NCBI RefSeq assembly: GCF_017562075.2
Contig: NW_024427622.1
Location: 89,303 to 153,302 of the forward strand
Source of the DNA: Anopheles merus
Lineage: Eukaryota; Arthropoda; Insecta; Diptera; Culicidae
Direction of reading: 5' to 3'
Length of the DNA stretch: 64,000 bases
The notes beneath the pieces are model-generated. The model had not been told where the DNA came from and did no database searches. It saw only the letters and a list, made by a program, of their open reading frames with translations. The translations under genes and the position numbers were made by a program. Below are positions 47,592 through 59,962 of the stretch, one piece after another (the stretch's first letter is position 1; the number at the start of each line of letters is the position of its first letter).

Positions 47592-48100
47592 ATCGAACCA
47601 TCGCTCCGTATGTCCCCCCTCCTACGCGTACAAAACCACCAGTACAGCGCGACGCTTTGTCGGAGATGGTTGTGCGCGATTTGTGGTAAGTCCCGCGCGC
47701 AGTGTTCGTGCGTTAATGCGCATTTCGTTCAAAGTCTCGTGCGCTGGTGTGTTTTGGTGAAGTGTGAAGTGAACAAACAATGTGCACAGACGCACATGCA
47801 GTGCGTGCATCGACAGGTAAGATTTTGCTGAACAGAGGCAACGCAGATTGTCGACAAGTTTCCCGCAGCCTGGCTCGACCCGGTACTTTGCAGTATGACG
47901 CCATTCGTGAGTATGAAGGATTCTAAATGTGTAGTGAAAGTGTACTTTATGTTTCAATAAAGTGTTTAATGTAATAAAAAATGACCGTGTTTGTGTTTGT
48001 TGTTAGAATAAGTGCGTATTTGCGATCATGGCAATGCATGAAAGAAAACGAGAAACGAAAGAAACAAATATCTTTGGATGTGTTGGTAGCATGATTGGAA
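47592..48100 (+). repeat. Repeat R, copy 2
   Basis: Second forward copy of the unit at 43347, here preceded by GGAGCTGCTCGTCACATCG, a flank absent from copy 1 but present at copy 4. It has the same CAATAAAG signal near 47956. Confidence 0.7.
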
Positions 48101-49174
48101 AGTCGTCACATAGTCGTTGTGACGTGTGACCAGATTGGTGACACTGATGCTATCACCAGCACTCGTGATTGAAATGAAATTCATTTCGGTTCACGTACAC
48201 ATGTGCGATGATCAGAGGTAAGACGCACATGGTCGTTGTGGCGTCTGATCTGATTGGTGATATTTTGGTAACCAACTCCTGGTCAATCAGTTTGTCGTGA
48301 TTTTTTGGTATTTTATTATCGCGATAGACTTAGAACATACGTGGCGCGGGCGAGTGGTGTTTTATTAACCATGTGCATATGATTAGAAGCAGTAATCGGT
48401 TCTGCTAACTGGTTAAATGATCCCGCATCCGACATATATTGCCAGACTCAGTTTGCTGATCCAAACGTTTATGTATGAACTCTCGTAAGCAGTGCACATG
48501 CAAGGATTACCGCTTCATAATGTATTTATTAATTACTCTAGAAAAACAGTTTAGACCCACAAACAGCCGGCACCGGAATTTGAGGCAATTTGGAAGAAGG
48601 GAAGGAAGAGTCAGTACGACTTTTAGCGGACATTGCCTAAGTTTCTTGTCCAGATGGCCAATTTTACGCTGTTCGATGGTAAGGGGAATCCTATGTTAAT
48701 GGTGATCTCCGGAGGCGGATACACGGGCTGTTGTTGGTGGCAGTGGATAGACGCTAAGTGTCAGCATGCCGTGCCCGTTAGAAAATCCGTACCCGTGCGC
48801 GGTGTCAATTGCGCCAAAGGTGGATTATGAAAGGTGCTGGAATTTGGTGGCTTTGTCTAGAGTTAGTGCTTTCGGATATGAAAATAATAAAACCAGGATA
48901 TAAAACAAAAACTATCTACCTTTTCATCCATCTGCAAAACATCTTTTTATATTTGCACTATGGAGAAACTAACAAATTACACGCCTCGTATGCTAAGAAT
49001 ATCACCGATTCGATTAAAATTATTACACTAACAACACAGTGAATGAGGAGGTGCCGCTGAAGTGAGTTCACATCCGAGGAGCTCTGCTTGATCGTTTTCC
49101 AGCCGAAATCGAACGCCGACGCAAGTACTGGAAAACTGCCTACTTTATCTTTTTGAGTCGACCGGATTCTTAGG

Positions 49175-49331
49175 CCGGTTCCTTGGCCAGACACCTTACT
49201 TCGTTTTGCCAAAATTCTCGATCGGACCGACCATGTAAAAGGCAATCTCTGTCAGTTGGTCGAGTTTGCCGTTCATGAGCATGGTGTAAACCTTGATAAT
49301 GTTCTCTTTGTTCACCAGCTTGCCGGCATAG
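49175..49331 (-). pseudogene. Inverted partial copy of the ATP synthase beta pseudogene
   Basis: Reverse complement of 50800-50957: on the minus strand it reads GKLVNKENIIK, then AFYMVGPIENFGKTK. It is the part of the pseudogene that lies within the palindrome arm. Its 5' portion exists only in the spacer. Confidence 0.8.
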
Positions 49332-50134
49332 CATATAATATTTTTTTACTCGTATAACCTTTGTGTACATCAGTGTACTAAAAGTAGCTAATTATTTTTT
49401 CGTGTTTTTTACCAAAAAAGATTATTTAGACAGTTGAAACTACTTTCTTAACACTTGTAAATATTTAACATAAACAAATATGCATTCACTAAATTTATTA
49501 AATTGTCTTTTTTTGGTATAATCGCGAAAAGGATAATTGGGTGTTTCTAATACACTGATGTACACAAAGGTTATACGTGTAAAAAATATTCGACCGCATG
49601 TCCTCGGCGCGGAACAGTTTGTTTGAGAAATGTGCCGCAGATTCAGCATTGCATCCGATGAATTCAGGTATCATCAACGTTTTCAAGCATTATACCGCAT
49701 TCTTGGCATTGGCTAAAACAGATTCGGGAAGGGGTCCCGCGGTCTTGAGATAAAGTGTGAAACCCTGTAATATTTACATTTCAAGAAGCATAGCAAGCGG
49801 AAAACGGTTTGGTTTATTATTCGAAGCTAGGAGATAAAATTGCAAACGTTTTGTGTTTCATACCATTTAACATATCAGCATGTCGAAGCACACGTAGAAT
49901 GGGATCGAAGTAACGGCTTCATGTTTTGGAACAATACACCAGCGTTGGATGCTGGTGTCATACTTAGCACTCATACTTAATTCATGGTAAGTTTTGCTTC
50001 TTTCTTTCATTCGATTGATTGATAAACATTATTATTTGCTATTTTTAGGAACGGTTTATAATGTAACAAGCTCGAGCGAAGTTTTTCCAGCTTAGTTCGA
50101 ATGCGTCTCAACAGCTTCTTCCGAGTGATGTAGC

Positions 50135-50975
50135 TGTTTCTCCGAGTGTTGCCGGTTTCAAAGGATACCCGTCCGCTGTCGGATACTAACCAGCGCTGGA
50201 TGTATACAGGATTGCATTGTCACGATTACGACGGTGCAGGCCATTTGACGTGCCGGCTGATTCTCTGACCGATACAGTTTTGACTACCAAATTTGCTCGC
50301 TTTGATGTCACCATGCTGTTGCATGCTATCACCGAGATAAGCATCTACTTGGCTGTGAATCCACTGGATTCGATATCGCGTATAATGGACCCAAACATTA
50401 CCGACACTGAGCATTGTAACATTTACCGTGGCGTGCAGCGGATCCTGTAGAACTACAGGACGCTCCAGGAAATAATTCCCATCCTGGCAATGAATGAGCT
50501 GTTCGTAGTGTTGCACATAGTGCATTGTACTAGCACTTTTCGCACAGTTTGGTCTACGAGAACGGTGCGCTTTTTGTGCTCTTAACGTGCTATGCGCTTT
50601 GAGTTTTTGAGCCCTGTCCGCTCTTTGAGCACTTGGGGTTTGGTCTCCATTTTTTTCACGTCCACGTAAAACTTTCCGCACAGTCGCGTACTTTAAGCGC
50701 TGTGTTGTAATGCGCGCATAATATGAAGTGCTGTGCGCATGATGCGCCGTTTCCAGCGTTTCGATTTGCAGGCGTTTCAGATCACAGAATTGTTCACGGG
50801 CTATGCCGGCAAGCTGGTGAACAAAGAGAACATTATCAAGGTTTACACCATGCTCATGAACGGCAAACTCGACCAACTGACAGAGATTGCCTTTTACATG
50901 GTCGGTCCGATCGAGAATTTTGGCAAAACGAAGTAAGGTGTCTGGCCAAGGAACCGGCCTAAGAATCCGGTCGAC
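50135..50975 (+). pseudogene. Processed pseudogene of ATP synthase subunit beta
   Basis: An intronless, decayed copy of the C-terminal half of the mitochondrial F1 ATPase beta chain. In order it shows YPSAVGY, ITTVQAI then a frameshift, VPADSLTDT, NPLDSISRIMDPN, RGVQRIL then a stop (TAG 50448-50450), LQEIIPILAMNEL, a ~240-bp foreign stretch (50502-50739), then FQITELFTGYAGKLV and AFYMVGPIE, the family's C-terminal landmark. The intact protein forms the catalytic sites of the F1 complex. This copy cannot be functional. An ancient retrocopy is the simplest origin; capture by a transposon is possible. Confidence 0.85.
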
Positions 50976-52029
50976 TCAAAAAGATAAAGTAGGCAGTTTT
51001 CCAGTACTTGCGTCGGCGTTCGATTTCGGCTGGAAAACGATCAAGCAGAGCTCCTCGGATGTGAACTCACTTCAGCGGCACCTCCTCATTCACTGTGTTG
51101 TTAGTGTAATAATTTTAATCGAATCGGTGATATTCTTAGCATACGAGGCGTGTAATTTGTTAGTTTCTCCATAGTGCAAATATAAAAAGATGTTTTGCAG
51201 ATGGATGAAAAGGTAGATAGTTTTTGTTTTATATCCTGGTTTTATTATTTTCATATCCGAAAGCACTAACTCTAGACAAAGCCACCAAATTCCAGCACCT
51301 TTCATAATCCACCTTTGGCGCAATTGACACCGCGCACGGGTACGGATTTTCTAACGGGCACGGCATGCTGACACTTAGCGTCTATCCACTGCCACCAACA
51401 ACAGCCCGTGTATCCGCCTCCGGAGATCACCATTAACATAGGATTCCCCTTACCATCGAACAGCGTAAAAATGGCCATCTGGACAAGAAACTTAGGCAAT
51501 GTCCGCTAAAAGTCGTACTGACTCTTCCTTCCCTTCTTCCAAATTGCCTCAAATTCCGGTGCCGGCTGTTTGTGGGTCTAAACTGTTTTTCTAGAGTAAT
51601 TAATAAATACATTATGAAGCGGTAATCCTTGCATGTGCACTGCTTACGAGAGTTCATACATAAACGTTTGGATCAGCAAACTGAGTCTGGCAATATATGT
51701 CGGATGCGGGATCATTTAACCAGTTAGCAGAACCGATTACTGCTTCTAATCATATGCACATGGTTAATAAAACACCACTCGCCCGCGCCACGTATGTTCT
51801 AAGTCTATCGCGATAGTAAAATACCAAAAAATCACGACAAACTGATTGACCAGGAGTTGGTTACCAAAATATCACCAATCAGATCAGACGCCACAACGAC
51901 CATGTGCGTCTTACCTCTGATCATCGCACATGTGTACGTGAACCGAAATGAATTTCATTTCAATCACGAGTGCTGGTGATAGCATCAGTGTCACCAATCT
52001 GGTCACACGTCACAACGACTATGTGACGA

Positions 52030-52542
52030 CTTTCCAATCATGCTACCAACACATCCAAAGATATTTGTTTCTTTCGTTTCTCGTTTTCTTTCATGCATTG
52101 CCATGATCGCAAATACGCACTTATTCTAACAACAAACACAAACACGGTCATTTTTATTACATTAAACACTTTATTGAAACATAAAGTACACTTTCACTAC
52201 ACATTTAGAATCCTTCATACTCACGAATGGCGTCATACTGCAAAGTACCGGGTCGAGCCAGGCTGCGGGAAACTTGTCGACAATCTGCGTTGCCTCTGTT
52301 CAGCAAAATCTTACCTGTCGATGCACGCACTGCATGTGCGTCTGTGCACATTGTTTGTTCACTTCACACTTCACCAAAACACACCAGCGCACGAGACTTT
52401 GAACGAAATGCGCATTAACGCACGAACACTGCGCGCGGGACTTACCACAAATCGCGCACAACCATCTCCGACAAAGCGTCGCGCTGTACTGGTGGTTTTG
52501 TACGCGTAGGAGGGGGGACATACGGAGCGATGGTTCGATGCT
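52030..52542 (-). repeat. Repeat R, copy 3
   Basis: Mirror of copy 2 (47592-48100) in the right arm, nearly identical by eye. Confidence 0.7.
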
Positions 52543-54409
52543 GTAGTGTAAGCGACACAACACGATGTGACGAGCAGCTCCAACCCAAAGACGCAAAAAC
52601 CGACGGCGGCCTGTGTAATCTGAGCTTTCTACAAAGCTCTCGACGAAGCTCTCGTTTGCAGTCTTGTCGAAAGCTTCGCCACAGGCGCCCGAACCATCCG
52701 TCACGCACACATCTAAACGTTCTGGTTTCTTCAGCCGCTCACGCATACCAATGTGTTTGCTCCACCCCCTTTTTCGGATTGCTTATAGAAATTAGTTAAG
52801 GCCCGGTAAAATCTACCGGATGTCCTCAAATTTCGAATTACTTACAAACTCTACACGTTCAGTGGCAACAACCATAACTCAAGCACCTATTTGTTCTTAT
52901 TTTGTCTTACAAATGTGTTAACCTTGTAACTTGCTGGACAGTTCTTACTGTACATTGCAGAACCGTTAAATATCGATGAGGCTACTTTTGAGCCATACTG
53001 ATGTAAATCTCAAATATTAAATAACCATAAAACCAAGTCACTCAATTTTGTATTTTTTTAACTGGTATTCAAAAATAAGGTTATTTGTTACGCACGTAAA
53101 GCACCAATTAATTTTCATAAAACAGAAGGTTCAGTAGCTGCATTTCTACTTATTTTCAATCGAACTGATACGTTCCAGCCTCTGTTGACACAAATGTATA
53201 ATTTTTGATTATTATTTTTTAGTTATCGACGTGATTTTGGATGGAAAGCATAGCTAGGTAGTAACCTCTACAACATGTTCATTGAATAACGTATTGATGT
53301 GCCATGGATTAAAAATTAGGGTGCCGCTAATACATATACAACATGTTTTGATCCAATCCCAACTGCGTACTAAAAACATACATTTTTGAAATGCTCACCT
53401 CTGCTTCAATCCATCTTCTGTTCTGTGCCCATAAATGTAAGATTGAACTGCAAAAATATGATACCGCACGTGGTTCGAATTCCATTTCTACTCATTTTTC
53501 ACGACTTATGTTTCATACGTCAAGTAATAAGTAATAGATGCTTAGAACAATTTCAATGTAAATTTTCTCGGTCTTTAATTTTATGCGGGTCATTTCCAAA
53601 AACGCCATCAAAATTTTATTTTATTATCCTGACACTGGTTTTGTAGTATTAAATGGATTTGGTATTTATGTATGAGACAATTGTTATTGTTGCGCCAAAT
53701 ATCAAATTTCAACAGTGAACATATCCCCTCATAGAACCATTCCAAATGTGTAGTTCTAATATTCCGATCTATACTGTTATAGAAAAGAATGGTTCAACAC
53801 TGTTATAGCCTTCCCAGATCAATTAACTAAATTCGTGTTTACTTGCAAACTACTTTATTCACTCTTGTCGCCCACATCTTTCAGATTTTCCTTCTAATTT
53901 GACGTGTCCTTAATTATAACGTGGTTGTTCTTAATCAACATCATAGTACGGTGATAGCATCACATGGTAGATATCGTCATCACTCTTGATAGATACAGTC
54001 AGAATCTTTTCAGCCCTATTGGGCACGCTACAGTAAGCATAGTTTCATTGTGGATCATTCTGCAGTTGATGCTGATCCGGCTAAATGCAGTGCGCACGGT
54101 TGTCTCACCTAACGCGCAGTATGTTGCAGACATGTTGCGCAATGAACCATCTCTCCCTTTAGTGCTTTGTTCTGGAAGGACATACTAAAATAAGTAGTTC
54201 TTGCAACCCGCGAGCAAATCGTTACAAATTCAATTTTAACTTTCAAGCCATCAACATCCGCCGCTTTCTCGCTCGGAATTTCAGCAAGGCTTTTTAGCAT
54301 TTGGCCGCTTAGGGTCTCTCGATTACATCCGCCTCTTATTGTCATGCGTTTTCCTTGTCCTGACTCAACCAATATTGCGGAGTAGTAGATTTGAGAGAGT
54401 AGTAGATTG

Positions 54410-54595
54410 GGGCGGTCCCGTGGTACGTGGTCATCAACTCGAACGACTCAATAACATGCCCGTCATGGGTTCAAGCCCAGAATGGACCGTCCGCCCATAG
54501 CAAGGATTGAATATCCGGCTACGTGGTAATGAATTAAGTCTCGAAAGCCTGTATAGGCCGGCATGTCCGCGTAGGACGTTACGCCAAATAAAAGA
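54410..54595 (+). mobile_element. tRNA-derived SINE in right palindrome arm
   Basis: Mirror copy of the SINE at 45532, in forward orientation: GGCGGTCCCGTGG head, B-box GGTTCAAGCCC near 54469, CTACGTGGTAATGAATTAAG body and AAATAAAAGAAG tail. It was carried along by duplication of the arm, as flanking sequence outside the SINE is also shared. Confidence 0.85.
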
Positions 54596-54692
54596 AGATT
54601 TGAGGAAGTGTACATGTTCGACGTCCTGGGTATAGTAACCCGTTTTACAGGATATTATGTACCACACTTATCTGCCGATGACGACGGTGTTT

Positions 54693-55214
54693 GTAGTACT
54701 CGAGGTGCTTAAGGTGCATTAAGCCAACTATACTGGCTTAAAGAATGATTGATTTAATTGGAATATCCATTTCACAACAAATTTAACAATAAATTGAATA
54801 AAACCATTTCACAATAAATTTAGTTTGCATGGTTTCCAAACATGTTTTTTTTTTAATCTTGCCTTGAATATCTTGATTTATAATGGGAAGGGGTATGAGA
54901 TGGGAGACTTTATCATCAGGTGGCTAATTTGCAACTTCAATTATAAAAAAATCATTGTATCCAATACCATGTGTTTTCAAATCGGTTTGTGTAAACAAAA
55001 AATCTAAGTAACCGTTGCCCTCTTTACCCGCGGGCTAGCAGTGGTGCATGGAGCAAGTCCTTTCGCAGTAACGCGCGTTGCTAAGAGAGCTCTGCTCTCA
55101 CCGCTGTCTTTCTCTCTCTCTCTCTCGCTCGCTGAATGTTTATTCTCACGTCATTGTGGCGATTTTCGATTTTATATATAGTGAGATGATGAGCCTGTTC
55201 ACATTTGCTTTAAG
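54693..55214. other. Right-arm segment without mirror partner
   Basis: AT-rich to 55010, then GC-richer with a (CT)n run at 55110-55130. It has no counterpart in the left arm and no recognisable gene. Confidence 0.5.
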
Positions 55215-56384
55215 CACACATTCGCATGCTGTTCATTGAATAATATAGCTCTCCCTTTCCACATGTGTTTTGGCATACCCACGCTGTGTAGACGGCAGAA
55301 CACTTTCCCCCTTCCAAATTTACCGTTCTTCCTCCTCTCGTTCTTCCTTCCTCCTACCGCGCTCGGGGGTACTATCCGTGCTGCGTGTTCAGCTGGCTTC
55401 AGTTTAGTGATGACGTCATGAACAGGAGCTGCGCGTGTTGAACCGGCTTCTGTTAAGCAATGACGCTGGGCTGCGCGCGATTCGACAGGTTCTTGGCGTA
55501 ATCCAGTGCGTTGTTTTGTGGCAGTGTTGTGCTGAACGCTGTCCAAAAATGAACCAATAATTTATGTATGTAGTATGTATTACTATGGAGAGTTTTGCGC
55601 ATAGGATTAGATCAACACTTACTTTAATATTTTAAAACTGGAAAATGTTTTCTTTCCGTCGCTCACTTTGAAGATTGTTGACTAGGCCAGCATGCAGTCG
55701 TTGATAAATAGCGCACACACGCCAAAGGCCAGCAAAGGTTAGACGCCAAAGGTTAGTTGAATGAACCTGCACAAGCACACATGTGAACAAAAAACTTACC
55801 TCAACAATTGCTAGGATAAATCATTCCATAACTGAAGAAGAAGAACACGGCCCAAAACGTAGACGAGCAAAGTACGTCGCACAAGAAATCGCACCTCACG
55901 TCAGTACATTCTTCCACAGGGAAAGTTCTGGACAGACTGAGGATGCCTCAGACTGGGATGAGCGTGATAGCAGAAAAATCATGGTGGATCGAGAGAGATG
56001 GGTAGACTCAGTCCAGCGAAATCCGCTGGTAAATACATGTGTGTGTGACGAACGAAAGACTTCAAACCCCACTTCCCCCGTATTTCATCCATAATTTTTC
56101 GTCACACGCACACACCTCTACACGGGCGGCGGTTTGCCGTCAAAAATCTAGAGAAAGAAGACAAGGCCTCTCGCTCTGGCATACAGAAAAATTTCTCAAC
56201 AACTTCGGCTCTGCTACTTGGGGACACTGCCCGTCCGGCAAAATAGGTTTTTTTTGAGTGATTTGAGTACCGTCCCCCGTGAGCAGTTACTCTTGGAGGA
56301 ATGAGTTACACCCTCGCGCGAGCCCTCGCCCTCCCCACCCGGAACGTACGGTGCGCTCTGCAGTTCTCAAAGTGTTCCAGTCAT

Positions 56385-56884
56385 GCTACCAACACATCCA
56401 AAGATATTTGTTTCTTTCGTTTCTCGTTTTCTTTCATGCATTGCCATGATCGCAAATACGCACTTATTCTAACAACAAACACAAACACGGTCATTTTTAT
56501 TTCATGAAACACTTTATTGAAACATAAATTACACTTTCACAACACATTTAGAATCCTTCATACTCACGAATGGCGTCATACTGCAAAGTACCGGGTCGAG
56601 CCAGGCTGCGGGAAACTTGTCGACAATCTGCGTTGCCTCTGTTCAGAAAATTCTTACCTGTCGATGCACGCACTGCATGTGCGTCTGTGCACATTGTTTG
56701 TTCACTTCACACTTCACCAAAACACACCAGCGCACGAGACTTTGAACGAAATGCGCATCAGCGCACAAACACTGCGCGCGGGACTTAGAACAAAATGCGC
56801 ATAACCGTCTCCGACACAAAGCGTCGCGCTGTACTGGTGGTTTTGTACGCGTAGGAGGGGGACATACGGAGCGATGGTTCGATG
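56385..56884 (-). repeat. Repeat R, copy 4
   Basis: Mirror of copy 1, extended to 56930 by the flank seen at copy 2 (CGATGTGACGAGCAGCTCC). Its coding-like reading differs from the other copies by several substitutions. Confidence 0.7.
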
Positions 56885-57052
56885 CTGTAGTGTAAGCGAG
56901 ACAACACGATGTGACGAGCAGCTCCAAGTTGTTGGGCTCGCTGAAAGACACATACGCATTCACAGACGGCTCGTCAAAGCACGGTATTTGTATTGGTGTT
57001 AGTGAAGCGCGCGTGTAAAACAGAATGCGAACTCTCATCGCAGCGCGTTCTC

Positions 57053-57195
57053 CTTGCTTCCTCAAGCTTCCTCATACCCTCGGCCTGAATCACTCAAAAT
57101 TTGGGGTCTCATTGTTTGCGTGGCTTGCTTCCTCAAGCTTCCTCATACCCCTCGGCCAGAATCACTCAAAATTTGGGGTCTCATTGTTTGCGTGG
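57053..57195. repeat. 71/72-bp tandem duplication
   Basis: Two units (57053-57123 and 57124-57195) starting CTTGCTTCCTCAAGCTTCC and ending TTGTTTGCGTGG, with two differences. Confidence 0.85.
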
Positions 57196-58880
57196 TGGTA
57201 GCTGATGACCGGGAGGAGGGGGTACTGGCACACTAGGGGGGTGTTGGATACTGTTGGGAGATGGAACAGTATACTTAAATTACCGGCGAGAGGGGGGGCG
57301 GTGCTTATGGGAACCCTACGATCATCGGTCACAGGGTCTAAAATTGTTTCCGGCATGGGGGGGGGGGGGGGGAGCAAATGGTTCTCCAGCCTCTGGGCCC
57401 CAACGACCATCTTTCCGGGGGCCCTTGTCGCTAATAATCTGTCCACTTGTAGACATACGGCATACTACAGACTAGAAATCTTCGGCGACCGCCTAGTCCG
57501 CCTACCGTTAGATCCACCGCTGGTTCATGACGGTGTTTTTTTCTATCGTGGAGGTGCATCCTTCCCCCTGTCTGCAGCGTATGCATCAAGCAGGAGACAG
57601 TGTGGCAGTATGCAAGTTACCCGCTGGATAGGAGCGGTCCCGCGGCACCGCCGTCATTCCGCACATCTGCATGCCCGTCGTGGGTTCTAACCGCGTATGA
57701 ACCGTCCGCCGTAGCAAGGGCTAACTATCCGGCTACGTGCTACTCAAGTCCTGAAAAGGCCGGCATGATCGCGTAGACTATTACGCCAATAATAATAATA
57801 ATAAGAAGAAGAAGAAGAACTTAGCATAGCAGTCCACACTCGGGGAAGGTTTTTGTTTTGACTTGGTGTGCTGCGGGTCTACCGCTGTGGCGCGACAAAT
57901 GCACGGAATTCACTCGACTAAAACATGAACCTACCGATCCGAACCCATTCCAAGGCATTGCCGGTCAATCAGCGTCATGATAACTACTCCAAACCAACAA
58001 GCCACCAGATTCTGGACGGACAGGTGCAGCACCATACGCGCACCGTAATAAACAAATCCAGAATCCTCTTTTGTATGAATTCAATTCAAGTGTTGTTTCC
58101 ACTTGCATCCGCTAGCTGAATTGGAAAGAAATGTGCTACATATCACATGCACGTTTACTTAGATCGTGTTCTTTTTAACACCCCAAGCATCAGAGCCGGT
58201 CGTAAAGATGGTGGTGCAAATCCAATGGTTGTGTTGTGTCTCAGGTAGCGAGATAAAAAATGAATGGACTTTGTAGCCGCATTGGATGAAAATGTACGCA
58301 TCAAAATCAAACAGTTTGGGGTTTCCACACGCACGCACACACGCAAACACACACATTCATGTATGCGCGCACGCGTGCACGCACCCACGAAAACGCGCAC
58401 GCGACAACGCCTACGAACGCGCGCACGAGCGAGTACGGTTACTTTATCGAAAGAGAAGCTGATTGAACTATCTTGTAGCGCATCCTCATCCAAAACGCCG
58501 GACGGGGAGGGGGGTCACGGCATGGTACAGTGACGGTCACTTTCCTCGCGCTGTGAGTGTGCGTGTGTGTGTCGAGACCCGAAAACTCGAGACAGATTTC
58601 GGCACATTTGAAAAAATATATTTTATTGCCACTTTACATGTGTTTACATGATGCTTAGAAGGTCGCTGAAGCATCAAACATGTTAAAAAAAAATAGATTA
58701 GTGTTAGACGTTCTCCTACGCTTGTTTTAAATAGGCTTCTTCACCCTCGATTGGCAGGGGTATCGAAAGGTCTCATCAGCAGCGGCACGAAATAAATAAA
58801 CCATCAATACACCGATAACACTTTAAATCCCAAACCATCTTCTCCCGCATCGTCTCAAGGTCACACACAAATTAATAAAT
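57196..58880 (-). mobile_element. CCC element copy H, both ends missing
   Basis: Reverse-orientation fragment from the GATGACCGGGAGGAGGGGG block to AAATTAATAAAT. It includes a 14-bp G run at 57357, the SINE-derived segment, an (AAT)n/(AAG)n tract at 57790 and a reduced CA tract at 58328. It is more diverged than D, B and E. Confidence 0.8.
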
Positions 58881-59331
58881 CCCGCCATGCAATTGGCAGC
58901 GATTTGCGAGGGCACGCGAGGGCTCGCACGCCATACAAGTTCACCGCCCCAGAGCCCTCGCATTAAAGAGCTTGCGAGCCTTGGTAGTTTTTTCACCCCT
59001 AGTTTTAGCAGTTATAATTATAGCACCCCGAGAGCAAGTATACATTGAAAATTATAGCTTACTAAACACCTACATTTTGAGATTTTATTTGGCAAAAATC
59101 CTCAAAAATTGGAGAAGTAATCTTTTCAGCGAATAACACCTAAACAACAAAAACTTATGTATGAAAAATAAAGATTATTTAATGACCTTATGATTTCGAG
59201 CAGATGATACCACTCCCAACCCTCGCAATGTTTGACGGGAAGCTCTTTAATGCGAAGGCTCTGGGGCGGTGAACTTTTACGGCGTGCGAGCCCTCGCGCG
59301 CCCTCGCAATTCCTGTCAATTGCATGGCGGG
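58881..59331. mobile_element. 451-bp MITE with CCCGCC ends
   Basis: Inverted repeats of about 95 bp begin CCCGCCATGCAATTG and end CAATTGCATGGCGGG, with many GCGAGGGC/GCCCTCGC units near both ends. The interior is AT-rich and non-coding. The left flank is CCC copy H. I see no clear 2-bp duplication. Confidence 0.8.
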
Positions 59332-59665
59332 ACCGTACCTTCGTGTGTACAAATAGAACCGTTACACGCAAGCGTAGAGACAAAACACTGCATAGGCACA
59401 AAAAAAGAATTGACATTACAGAATAATTGTAACCATTTGTAAACCCAAAAACTGATCTTCAGGATAATGACAGAAAACAGAAAGGGAAAGTAAAACCCAA
59501 AATCTAACTGAAGAGAAATGCACCGTATGAATAAAGATGCAAGATGAGACCAAGGCCTGCTCAATTAAGACACAGTTACGCACAGTACGCACAGTGACTC
59601 GGTTCAGTGCAGCCGTTTCGGTCTTATCTTAATTCGCATCAACAATACAAATGTGTTAAGTTAAT

Positions 59666-59962
59666 TCATTGACTCCGCTCGTTACCTGGAGCCCCTGATG
59701 ACTCCCAGTGATCATCCAAAACTCTGCTTTGTTCTGACAAATTGACCCCGCGAGTAATGTTTAATCCTCCTGCACCGCTGCTCCAACCATAGCAACCTGA
59801 TTCGAACTTTACATGAGTATATACTGCCTCTACTTGGCTGTCACTATAAAGATAGTCCATTGTGGAATAGACAAACTGCATTTTATTGGTCGTGGTTGAT
59901 CGCGCGGGCATGAAACCGAGCTGCATGGTGCTAACCCAAGTGTTGCGACGATCGCTTAGCAA
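59666..59962 (-). pseudogene. LINE reverse transcriptase fragment
   Basis: On the minus strand the reading holds QLGFMPARSTTTNKMQF followed by SQVEAVYTHVKFES, the region from RT block 2a to motif A of non-LTR retrotransposons. Where the family has YTD at the catalytic Asp this copy has YTH, so it is inactive. Only about 50 codons are convincing (59813-59962). The rest is likely read-through. Confidence 0.7.

Larger units (their letters stand above)
45228..49767. mobile_element. CAGGGTTTC-ended element enclosing the left inner arm
   Basis: Inverted ends of about 205 bp (45228-45434 and 49560-49767) start CAGGGTTTCACACTTTATC, with TA at 45226-45227 and 49768-49769. Between them lies the 3.9 kb inner arm (45435-49331), flanked by imperfect copies of TTTTTTTAC.CGTATAACCTTT. 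The element looks like a small MITE that acquired the large arm. The mirrored arm at 50800-54692 lies outside these ends. Confidence 0.65.
43347..56884. repeat. 13.5 kb imperfect palindrome
   Basis: The left arm (43347-49331) reappears reverse-complemented in the right arm (50800-56884). Paired positions sum to about 100230 in the outer part (43347-45010 with 55215-56884) and to 100127-100132 in the inner part (45435-49331 with 50800-54692). Indels inside each part are therefore very few. One 148-codon stretch (47385-47831 and 52300-52746) translates identically. The spacer is 49332-50799. Between outer and inner parts the arms differ (45011-45434 versus 54693-55214). Confidence 0.85.

Noticed and set aside
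47240..47960. Three overlapping 70-148-codon frames as a coding gene
   Set aside because: They are mirrored identically in the other palindrome arm, overlap in all frames and have no family motif. I keep only the repeat annotation.
50226..50876. 216-codon minus-strand open frame
   Set aside because: It is the antisense of the ATP synthase beta pseudogene and its insertion. The plus strand carries the recognisable homology.
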